From Lingula anatina (lineage: Eukaryota; Brachiopoda; Lingulata; Lingulida; Lingulidae): a stretch of 64,000 bases of DNA. The first letter of the stretch is position 1; each line of letters opens with the position of its first letter. Under the pieces are notes generated by a model. The model had not been told where the DNA came from. It saw only the letters and a list, made by a program, of their open reading frames with translations, and did no database searches. Both the position numbers and the translations under genes were made by a program. The stretch lies in assembly GCF_001039355.2 (NCBI RefSeq), contig NW_019775303.1, positions 403,664-467,663 on the forward strand, in the 5' to 3' direction. Positions 52,601 through 63,300 of the stretch are shown here, in pieces.

Positions 52601-53568
52601 GAGCCCTCCTTTTGACTGCATGAATGATCTTTAAGGGCACAGCTTTATAAAACAAATTTGGAACATTAACCAAAATACCAAAAGANGGAAATCCATAATA
52701 CCTTAACTGGAAAAACACCTTAACTGCCTGCATCATTAGGGAATAACACAATATTTTGCTCAACTATACAATATTCAACTGATATTTCACTCAAAATATC
52801 ATTTAAGCACTGGTATTAATTAACTTATTAAAGTAATATTTACAACCAGGTTTCATTTGTGATCAGTAAAAATACATTTTTGCAGTGATGTGCTACTGGT
52901 TAAGTGGCAGTTGATGTGCTACTGGTTAAGTGGCAGTTATAGTTACTAGTAGTCTATAACCATCATCTTCACCAGCACAGGCAATCTTTAACACTACTAC
53001 GTTCTGAACATAAGTTAGCTATCATCCGCAGTTATCCCCAAGTCTCAGACAGATTTAGAAAGACTTCATACATGAACTTACAGAATCAATACTGTTATAA
53101 AGAAAATCAATATTTACATCAAATCTTCACAGTAATACATTAGATTATAAAATTCAGACAGTAGAAAGCAAATGTCATAATTCATCAAGCCTTTTGCTCA
53201 TATTTATGAGGCGCATGAAATGGAACCATGCACAGCTTAGAATTCTAACACAACCTTTTTTATCTATGATTCTACAGTCACTTTACCAGATCATGCTTAA
53301 TCCATTCAAACTATCTCAACACTTACTTCATCATAGGTTGTATATGGCATAAAATGCAAGATGATGTCTGCAATAAAAAGCATTTTGAGGAATACAACTC
53401 ATTTTTACTTCACATAAAAAAACACATTACATACTATAAACTGCAACTAATGTTGCATAATTGCTTCATATTGATGTTTCCAATATTAATGAAACAAGTC
53501 ATCCACCATCTGCTGTCAGACACTTACATCTTAATATATTACCAAGTTCAGCATGACAAAATTACTGG

Positions 53569-53603
<35 letters not shown>

Positions 53604-55888
53604 AAATGATTGCTGCTTCTCAGAATGCTATACTAAACGGAGGTTGACAATATGGCTTATCTTATTGTAGTACAAATAAAAATGCTGACATGGTTGACCA
53701 AATGGACCACTGACTTTTCTCATCAAAGTTGTCAATCTTTTTTCTCACCCGACTGACATAAAAAAGGGAAAAAAAAACTTTTGCAAGTATTTTATTGGAG
53801 GAATGAGGCAAATTAATTTGAGTAATTTTTTTTCAGCTAAATAAGTCTGGAAGATCATTACTGCCTACTAGTATGGGACAAGTGCCCAAAAACCTTATTG
53901 ACTACACCTGCTGGAGAATCTTCATTTCATATCACTCTCATTTCACCTTTCACAAATGGATCAAAATTCACGAACCAAAAATAACTACTGCATCATATAT
54001 GTATGGATTCTCGTGATTAAAAATGTTCTCTCCTAAAGAAAAAGCACTTCATATCCAGTCCTTTCACAGGTAGGTAAAGATAACGCTGTCCTAACTGTGT
54101 AATGTTTAACTCTTCCCTGCCAACTTTTTCATTATAAATGCTGTGTTTTTGCATCTACATATGATCAGAAAAACTTTGTATGAAACTTTGTATTTCAGTC
54201 AGGCATGGGTCAATTAAAATAGTTGAAATATCCCTGACCCAGTCATGTTCACATGTAACAGTGACTCAGTCATTCATACACAACAGGACCCTCCTTTTAT
54301 CACTTTGTAATTGTAGTAAATTGCAACCCGAGTAAACCAACTTTCTACTCTTAACACGTGAGCCCTCCTTTTGACTGCATGAATGATCTTTAAGGGCACA
54401 GCTTTATAAAACAAATTTGGAACATTAACCAAAATACCAAAAGACCCTACAAATAAGTCAACAGGGGTTATTACAGGTGATATATTTAAGGTACAGGAAC
54501 CTGTTCAATTGTCCTTGCTATGCATTTGTCACATTAATAAGGACATAACCATTTTTCAGTGGTCACTGGTCATCTCATGATCAGCTACTGGACACATGGT
54601 CACTATATGACTACAGAATCTATAGAATGGAAATATTCAAAACTGATTATTTGAGAGACAGACATAGCTGATATGGTTCCAAACTATAAATATCTTATCT
54701 TATCACTTTGAACCCAATTTTTCAGTAAGGGAATATAGGTTAGTAACCGTTACATATACCTTCATCAACTTACACAGAGGTTATCTGTATGCTATATGTT
54801 CTGACCTCATTTGAATCAGGACCAATATCTTTATACAAAGAGTACAAATACAGCACAAGCTCAGGGTCAGCCCACATGTGCATGGTTACTGGTGTTTGAT
54901 TTGCCAAACTGATAAAAACTGGTCTATCTTTAAAATCATGTGAGTCCATTCAGTGTGAACAATCTCAAGGTCAATGTTAAGTGGCACTTCAAGGTAATGT
55001 TAGAAATGCCCCATGGTATTATCTTTTGCCTAGAATATAATCAAATCCTTTTCCTATCAGAAATAATCACTCTTTACAGTGATTGCAAAAGAACAGTCAC
55101 TGTTAATTTTTGTGATGCCTTTGACAATGTTTTCTTTTACAAAAACATAACTTTTACATAATGAATAAAAGTCAAGCTTAATATATTAAAATCTTTGTAC
55201 AATTTTTGTGCTTGTCTTCACCATATATTATTGTAACAAATGATTAAAAATTGGTCATTTATATGAGAGAAAAAGAAACTTAAGTCAATTTCCTATGTTG
55301 TTAATTGAAAAAAAATTGTTTGTTTTTAAGACAAGAATGTGTCAATACTTATTTAAAGGGAGTGTAGCAGAAACATTCTCAACTGATCCAATTTTAACTT
55401 TGTGCAATAATTCTCAATATCTGAGAAGGTAAGATGAATGTTTGATTACTATAAAAAAACTAAACTTCTGTTGATGTAATCCTTAGATGAAATATATCAA
55501 AATGGAACATATTAGCAAATGTTTGATAAATCTAAATGTTGTACAAGTAGCACTTCGTAGTATTATGGCTAAACTTTGAATATTGGCTTAATGTAACATA
55601 CAGAATAAACGTATTTTTAAAAATCGATTCAAAAAAAATAATTCTTTACTTTAGTTATATTCAGAATCTGTTGTTATTCACTTTTCATTGATGTATACTT
55701 TTTGCCAGCCTATAAATAACTGATATGATTTTAAAAGGCAAATACTTTAATTCTATGCATACTTACCCATAAAACAATGCTCCTATATGAAATGACCACA
55801 AGAAAGTCCACAAACAGAAGAAAAATATTGCCAAGCCAAAGAGTATAGTATCTCCAGTAATAGGCCGTACATAGTCATAGAAATCCAT
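42456..55888 (-). CDS. UGCG: Ceramide glucosyltransferase (UGCG), isoform from first exon 1a
   Basis: Transfers glucose from UDP-glucose to ceramide on the cytosolic face of the Golgi, the first step of glucosylceramide-based glycosphingolipids. Nine minus-strand exons: 55888-55767, 47464-47326, 46570-46468, 45742-45641, 45274-45153, 44535-44357, 44178-44092, 43740-43551, 42644-42456; 410 residues (human about 394). An N-terminal membrane segment ([15 protein letters not shown]) comes first. The GT21 catalytic signature D,D,D,(Q/R)xxRW is complete: D96 in IQDESD, D151 in ISDCN, D246 in LAEDYF, and RLVRW at 282-286. Other conserved blocks are [28 protein letters not shown] and [12 protein letters not shown]. 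Two hydrophobic segments near the C-terminus match the family. Exon 1a lacks an upstream acceptor and so must be a first exon. Confidence 0.93.
46614..46723. repeat. Imperfect (AAAT)n / AT-rich simple repeat
   Basis: AAAT units mixed with ATAAT units in UGCG intron 2, followed by normal intron sequence. A shorter AAAT run occurs at about 47549-47572. Confidence 0.93.
48618..48726. repeat. Short palindromic element (possible MITE)
   Basis: About 109 bases with 8-base inverted ends CTGGACCG and CGGTCCAG, and an inner palindrome CTGCCCCGGGCAG near its right end. It is richer in G+C than its surroundings. No clear target duplication, so the transposon nature is a guess. Confidence 0.4.
50975..52685. 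repeat. 1.7-kb duplicated block in UGCG intron 1, copy 1
   Basis: Repeated almost base for base at 52689-54444. It ends at CAAAATACCAAAAGA just before the lone N at 52686. Differences include an A run of 12 here against 28 in copy 2 and scattered substitutions. Confidence 0.95.
52689..54444. repeat. 1.7-kb duplicated block in UGCG intron 1, copy 2
   Basis: Second copy of 50975-52685, starting just after the N at 52686 and continuing after CAAAATACCAAAAGA into unique intron DNA. It also contains its own 26-base tandem duplication (52887-52912 and 52913-52938, unit beginning GATGTGCTACTGG) and an A run of 28. Confidence 0.95.
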
Positions 55889-56426
55889 CCGTAAGATCTT
55901 TACAAGACAAGTTGTACCTTCTACTTCCACTTATCCACAGGATAAGTCTGTCTTCTGTACCAAACACCTGGATCTGTCAAACTATAATGTGGAGTAAGCC
56001 AGACTCTGACTTCCACTGAGACCTTTGACTCCCGAGATAACACGGCACTATCACATTCAAACAGTGACGAGGGAATCCTATCTCTAACCAATCACTGAAT
56101 CAAGTGGGAGGGGTCTTGCACCTTAGCACCTGACTCACTATGCCGGCAAACTAGGTCAATTTAAGACAGGGATTGACCGGCTTAATCATTAAACCCGTTG
56201 CTTCTTAACGGGTGACATATCATCTGATCATATAAATGTATAAAATATTCGTATAAGATGCATTAAAACTATTTCATTACAGATTGCACAATTGGGTACG
56301 CACTGGATCGACAGGCGAACTCCTTGAATCGTTCAGCATCCGACTATTATCCGATGAGAAATGGTATTTAATGGTAAAGACAGTGGCAAAAAGAACTGTA
56401 CATAATGGCCAATATATTTTACTTAC

Positions 56427-56530
56427 CCATATATGATTGCTACAATGTGAAATGACCAGAGAAAGCACCAAACTCCAAAGAAAAATATAGCTAACCCCGC
56501 TATAGTATAGTCGATAGCAGGGGCCATCAT
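56427..56530 (-). CDS. UGCG: UGCG alternative first coding exon 1b
   Basis: Starts ATG ATG at 56530 and reads (M)MAPAIDYTIAGLAIFFFGVW, then CFLWSFHIVAIIYG, ending in phase 2 at GG|GTAAGT, exactly as exon 1a does. It can therefore splice to exon 2 at 47464 in frame and would give a 404-residue enzyme. Its end (VAIIYG) is closer to the vertebrate N-terminus (MAIIYTRL) than exon 1a is (GALFYG). It lies about 540 bases upstream of exon 1a and closest to CDKAL1, so it probably uses the shared divergent promoter. Confidence 0.85.
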
Positions 56531-57218
56531 TCTTAATGTCCAGCCCCTTCCCGTGATGCTCTTCGGCTTTTTTCACCTTATACCCCAAGTAAAAAACACA
56601 TTAAATACACGAAGCAAACAACCATTCAAACATTTAATTGAGTTCTATAAGCAGCTTATTTACAAACTGTTTCAATCTTTTTGTTGACTTAAATTGTGTC
56701 ATATTTTTCATTTTTGAAGTAATTTACATGGGATATTAGTTCTTGCTTGAACATGGTAAATGACGTAGCGAATGATTCACCCCGTTACAACACCGGCCAA
56801 AGCACACAGAGGTATCCTTGGCATCAAGATCAACATAACAATAAAGGGTGTTCAAATAATGGGATAAATGAAATACTTCTTTTTTTTGCTAATTTAATTC
56901 TACATTTCTTTCGTCCATTACTTTTTAAAATTTTAAAAAGGATCCTTTCTTCGATAAAACGTTTCAATCCCAGTGAGCTATCCCAGTGTAGGTCACGGTA
57001 GTCACGTGACATCAGCAACTCTTCAATGTAAAAAGTCGTGAAACACTTGTTCGAAGAGAGGCATGTGCTGGCAAATCAATGTTGAGTGGATTTAAGAGCA
57101 ATATAGTGGATCTGTTAACATGAGGATAGAACAATTATTTTAGAGATTGAATTTATGGGATCATTAGAACTACGGTTCAAGTTGCTTACAGCTTAAGGGT
57201 GTGTCATAGTCTTTTAAA
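56531..57218. promoter_or_regulatory. Divergent promoter interval UGCG / CDKAL1
   Basis: 688 bases between the ATG of UGCG exon 1b and the ATG of CDKAL1, which face away from each other. It must contain at least one 5' UTR and promoter for each gene. A perfect GTCACGTGAC palindrome lies at 57001-57010. No TATA box is obvious. Confidence 0.65.
57001..57010. promoter_or_regulatory. GTCACGTGAC E-box (CLEAR/USF-type)
   Basis: Exact match to the palindromic 10-base site recognised by TFEB/MITF/USF-class bHLH-zip factors, sited about 210 bases before the CDKAL1 start and 470 bases before UGCG exon 1b. Function is inferred from motif and position only. Confidence 0.5.
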
Positions 57219-60200
57219 ATGCCAACTTCAACGTGCGAAAATGTGGTTGATGACATCGAAGATCTCGTTGGAAGTTTCGACTTAAGACCATCTCAAAGAC
57301 ACGTTACAAAAAAACTCATACTACCGAAAAACAAAAGAAAAAGTAATGATGAAGAAATTGAAAATACACATATCGAAAGTATTATACCAGGTATATATAT
57401 ATTTACTCCTAGAGTTGACAGCATAATGTTATTTTACATTCTAAGTGTGTGTGTGTTTGTATCTGTATCTGTATCCGACCATATACACTGTACGTCTAAG
57501 ACGACCACTACTGGTATAAGAAAGACGGAAAGAAGAGAGTGCATGGGAAACTTAGTCACTGTGTAGGCCTGATCTTAAGGCTACCACTGTTTCAACATTA
57601 ACTTGTTGATCACTCAGTCCATTCCAATCGGAAACTGTTCTGACGAAGAAAGAGTTTTTTCTGACAGGTGTGTTGCAGGGTTGTAAGCGGTAACAGCGAC
57701 TGTTGTTAGAACTATTTACAATATTTTCAGAATTAAAGTCAGTGAATGATTCAGCCCTTATGCGACGTTTGTTGGAAGCTGGTACTAAGTAAGTGTCAGG
57801 AGGTATCGCAGGTACCATAAGTTGTTTATGTGAGTTGACCATTTCAGGTCAGAAGAAAGCATGACTCCTAAGTATGGGTTAGTCTGGACATTTTTAAGTA
57901 CCGTGTTATCCAGTTGGTACAAGAATGAAGATTTCTGGCGGACACTAAGAATGTAACATTTGGTAGCATTGAATCACATGCCCCATTTCGTGACCCAAGT
58001 TTTCTAGGCCTACGAGGTCTTGTTGATGAGTTATGTGGTCTTTTTCAAAGATATTACAGTCTGTGCCAAAAAACTCTTAGACTACTAGTCCTTCGGGCTA
58101 GCAGACTCTCAAACTTTACCAGCCCGAACCAAAAAACACTAGCCCAATTTAAATAATCATTTAAAAAGTTTAAGCAGATGTTGTAAAGAGTTGTGGTACC
58201 ACACTGTACTTTCTTGTAAACCTTATCATAGAAGTAGAGCAAGTGAATAACAAAGTCAATCAGGTTAATTTCCAGTTGATGGGGTGGTAAAATGAATTAA
58301 AAATATATTTAATTCTTTTAATATTGAAAAAATTCTTTTTTTTTAATTTGTAATACTGAATATAGTTACCCTTACTTTTCATATTTTTATATCTTTTTTT
58401 CCATTTTTTATACGCAATCAAAATCTTTTTTGTAATTCTTATTCTTTTTATTGACAATGGCTCTTTTCTGACAATTTATTTCCAATTACATCGGTATATA
58501 ATGCCAATTCTAATTTAAAATACATAGGTGCTGTAAGGGTAATTAAACAAATGTCTTACAATTTTTTTGGTTACAATTCTTTTGGTTATATATTTGTAAA
58601 AACAACTTTTCAAGGACTTTACCAGGACAAAGCGTGGAGGGATAGCCATGGCATAAACCGAACTATCCCACATCGTCAAGAATAGTTCATAGGGTATTTA
58701 TGTAACTGCCAGGGTCTTATTGTTTTTAAAAGGCAATAAGCAAAGGAAAATCTATTTACTCATGGATATTAAAATTATAAATAAAAAAGATAAACAAAAA
58801 AGGAAACAGAATACTCCACCCCTCAGTCTGCTAAGTGGTCCTAACCAAAATGTTCTATGAGATAACACTTGCTTCGGAGACGGTGTTGTTTTGACAAAAC
58901 CTGTTGCTAGTACTAAGGAATTCTGGTCTGATCCAGTTTCTTGATTGACAGCAATTTGTAGTCATGACAACAAACTGGTCAAATAAAAAGATGCCCACAC
59001 GCTGATCAGACAGACTGCTGCTATAAATAACTACAGTGAAGTTATTTATAGCAACTAATCAATATTCAGTAGTTAGAGCTAGGTGTGAGTTTTTTACAAC
59101 TGAGAAGCATGTCATACTATCTAGAAACGTCAAATTAGAGGCAGGGACAAAGAAGACTGGCGACTTATATTTTTGAAATCTTACTGAGTGTTAAAATAGG
59201 TTCAAAATTACAACTAGCCCATTCGGGCTAGTGCTTTATAAAATTTCAACTTTTTTACTAGCCCGGTGCCACTTTAAGTAGGCAATTGCCTCGGGCTAGT
59301 GCTTAACGTCGCAGACTGATATTATACATGTAGTAGGGAATCAACAGCGAAGAGGGGTACTTTGGATTTACAGAGTCTGATAGATCATTAATATGGCAAA
59401 GGAAGATAAGAGGGCCTAGTACTGTCCCTTGTGATACTCCAGACGCGACATTCACTTCTCTTGTACTCTCACCTTCAACAACTACCTTCATTTGACGATT
59501 ACACAAGAAAGATGCAATCCACCGATGTATTTTGCCTCGTATCCCATAAACGTGTAACTTTTGGAGTAGTTTGTTATGCGGTACCGTATCGAATGCCTTA
59601 GAAAAATCTAGTATATTGTGATGTCTGTCTGTGTTCCAAGATCAAAGCTAGATGTGAGGTCGACCAATGTCACTGCTAGCTGTGTTTCACACGAATATCC
59701 TGGACGAAAGCCATGATTTAGAGAAGCCAAGATATTGTTTTGTTCAAAGTATTGCAACATATGGTGACATACATTATGTTCTAATAGTTTACTAAGCATG
59801 GATGTCAAAGATACTGGGCGATAATACAGGTAGATGACAATCATCCTTCTTGAAGATTGGTGCTATGTTTGCATTAATCCAGTCACTAGGTAGGCTACCA
59901 GTATCGATTGACTTTTGGAAAAGTAGTGTGAACAGTGATACTTGGGGCGAGGACGATTGCACATTCTTTCAAGACACAGTTAGGAATAGAATCAGGCCCT
60001 GGTGCCTTAGTAGTTTGGATGTTTTTAAGTAATTTTAAGACACCCTCCTCAGTGATGGTGATATCAGAAAATTTTGAAACACAAGATCTATATACCGATG
60101 GCATGTTAGTGGATGAATCCCAGGTGAACACCGAACTGAACTGGTTGACTAGAATGTCAGCTTTCGGTTTACCATCACTGAATAGTTAACCTTTCTTTTT

Positions 60201-60275
60201 GGGTATCGAAACCCCGACATTAGCCTGTTTTTTAGATTTGGCATATCTCCAAAATGGCTTAGAGTTGTTGTTTGC

Positions 60276-60329
<54 letters not shown>

Positions 60330-63300
60330 TTGTTTGCACAGCCTGTTACCTCCAATATGTACATGGCTGAAAAACTGGATTACTGTCAAGGGCAAAGAGC
60401 TGTGGACCCTTATACCTTTGGTCAGCTTGTAAGGCCAAAAACAGAGGCAATTCATACCTAATTTAACAGTTCATTCTTAATAGAACTGACGCCCCCTTTC
60501 CAAAAAACTGTTTATGTCAATGCTTCACATGAAGTCAAAATAATAAGCCTTGAACATTTCTTATAACATTTTTTTACATAAACTTGTGTAATGTTAGAAT
60601 GATTATCAGGTGCCAACAGGGGTCAGTGGGAAGCACTCATTTTTTCTCTTATTTTTCTTCATTACATCCTATTCGCACACTTTTGAACAGTGCAGAAGTC
60701 TTATAGGTGATTAAGAGAAAGTATGCACACTCATAATCACAATATAGCCCAGATAATCCACTAGACACATCCCAGCATTTATCAATTCCACCATCAAAAA
60801 CACTGTTTTAAACAATCACGTGACTAGTCTGACTAAAGCAAGGTCTGCTAAGCAAATACAGATGCTTTAAGTAGGCATGCTACCACAGAGACAGAGAATG
60901 TGGACTAAATGTTGTACAGGTCTGCAATCTGAACATAAATCTACTGGCACACTTCATTACATTTTTTCTGAAGCGGTATTAGCGGCTCAGTATTTTGGGT
61001 TAGAATATCAATATTTTTCCCCTTACCTTTTAACTAATGACCCTGTACATTGCTCCAGTGAGTGATATTGGCCACCAAAAATATGTTGTCTCATTGTTAC
61101 AGTTTTCCTTGGATAATCTGCTCTACCCTGTCTTTTAAATGTTCCCTATGGTGTCTTAAAGGAATGGGGAAAGTGATTGCAGGCAAAGTTATAGTTTTTG
61201 GGGAGACAATTTAAGACTAAGTTAAGTCAAATCCATCAATCTATTACCAAGACTACATATAATGATGAATGGATATGTAAAGTTCATAGATATTTTAGGC
61301 ACATAATTACCACATGCTTATGGCTTTTTAAATGTTTCCAGGTATGCAGAGCATCTACCTCAAGACATGGGGATGTTCTCATAACAATTCTGACAGTGAG
61401 TACATGGCAGGGCAACTGGCAGCTTTTGGATACAATATCACAGGTATGTAACAGTAAATGTTTTGTTATGTTTGACAGAAGGTAGATTATGAAACAAAAT
61501 GACAGCCACTGTATATTTACTTCAAAGCATGTGCTAAGTTAAAGTCCTGTACATGTAAGTCTACAAGTTCATAGTGTGCTGTCATGCTGCTCGTCTTGCA
61601 GTAAAAGTCATGTAGGTGAGTTTGTTTTTGCTGTCGAGTTACCATCCCTGTATGAGTGTTGGCAAGATCACCTTTATTTTCATATTTCCATTAAAATATG
61701 TTTTAAATTAATGACACAGTCATACTTTTTTTGTCTATTTTCACTATTTTATTGCTATTACTCAATTTTGATTTTTTGTCTATTTTCACACTATATATTG
61801 ATTGATTGATTGCAACATTTTTCTCTATTTACAGACAAAAAAGAGGAGGCAGATTTGTGGATATTAAACAGCTGCACTGTGAAAAACCCTGCTGAAGACC
61901 ATTTTAGAAATGAAATAAAGAAGGCAAGAGATCTCCAGAAACACTTAGTGGTAGCCGGCTGTGTGCCCCAGGGACAACCCAGAGCAGACTATCTACAAGT
62001 GGGTATTGGTAAATAGACTCTCTAACATAATGGAAACTTACTTTTGTTTCATTGGTCATAATGTTGTAGTCAAGACCATAATGTTTTTATGTTAGTGAAA
62101 AATATTTTAATTTATTTTAAAAATAAATTCCACAGTTTGAAAATTTTCTTTTTGTATCCAAAATGGAGGAATTACTAGTAATGTTGAGCAAGTGATAAAT
62201 ATTTTAATTGATAGTTTTAAACTAGGACTAGGGGTGTTTTGTGTGGATAATGTATGGAAGAAATCTGCTGTCTTGTCATGAGTATGTAGTTCAAAGGCAT
62301 CCTATAAAGACTTATCACACCAAACCTAATTTTCACCAAGAAAGTTTGAATTTTCTCATATTCCACATTCTGTCCCTGTCCTTTGATTTGGTTGTTTTGT
62401 ACCTTTTCTGCAAAGATTACTTTGTTCCGACTGGTTCCTAATAAATCATGATTTATTTAGATGCCATGTTTCCCTGACATTTCAAAAGGAAATATCGACA
62501 TTAGGTACTTTTATTTTGAGTGGTCTTATTATTTAGAAGGTTTTGTTGGAAAAGAAAAGTAGCTTTGCAGGATATCTGCACAAAAAAATTATACTTTGGG
62601 ACAATGTCAAAAGCAAATGGCACACCTTAAATATTTATGTGGTCTGTATTAGAATGTGGACTAAATGTTGTACAGGTCTGCAATCTGAACACAAATCTAC
62701 TGGAACACTACATTACTTTCTTCTGAAGTTGTATTAGTTGTATAAAGCATTATGTACACATTTCTTCAGGGCCTAAGTGTTATTGGTGTGCAACAGATAG
62801 ATAGAGTGGTGGAGGTAGTGGAAGAAACCATCAAAGGTGAGAACACCCAACCAATGTAGATTTTTTATGTTATGTTTAAGTTACTAGCTTACATATTTTT
62901 ACTACTTCATTAATTAATTTGTAATTTTAAAGAATAATGTTATGTAAAAGAAGGCACTGGTCAGTAAATATATTGCTAGCATATTCAGCTATTCAATGTA
63001 CCTTTGAATGAAATTGGGAATTATTTATAGATTGAGTGTTACATGTTCATGTTATGTTCCATTTGTTGTTTGGCCCAGGTCACTCAGTACGTTTATTTGG
63101 TCAAAAGAAGCAGGAGGGGAAAAAGACTGGAGGTGCTGATCTGAGCTTACCCAAGATAAGAAAGAACCCATTAATAGAGATTATAGCCATTAACACAGGG
63201 TAAAAAGTCCTTTGTATTCTGCTGTTATGTCATACTGTCTGTATATCTGAAGCATACCTAGCATTGTTACTATCTGCTCACCTTTCATGGCAGCTCGCAA

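Larger units (their letters stand above)
47465..55766 (-). other. UGCG intron 1 (8.3 kb as assembled)
   Basis: No coding exon was recognised in it. It includes a palindromic GC-richer element (48618-48726) and a 1.7-kb block present twice around a lone N at 52686 (50975-52685 and 52689-54444), so the real intron is probably nearer 6.5 kb. The rest is AT-rich non-coding DNA. Confidence 0.7.

Noticed and set aside
57552-57842. 96-codon minus-strand open frame upstream of UGCG
   Set aside because: It is the C-terminal end of the LINE ORF2 ([11 protein letters not shown] type ending), not a host gene.
61999-62010. Longer version of CDKAL1 exon 3 using the donor at about 62010
   Set aside because: It would add four residues where the family has none, between YLQ and GLSVIGVQQ.
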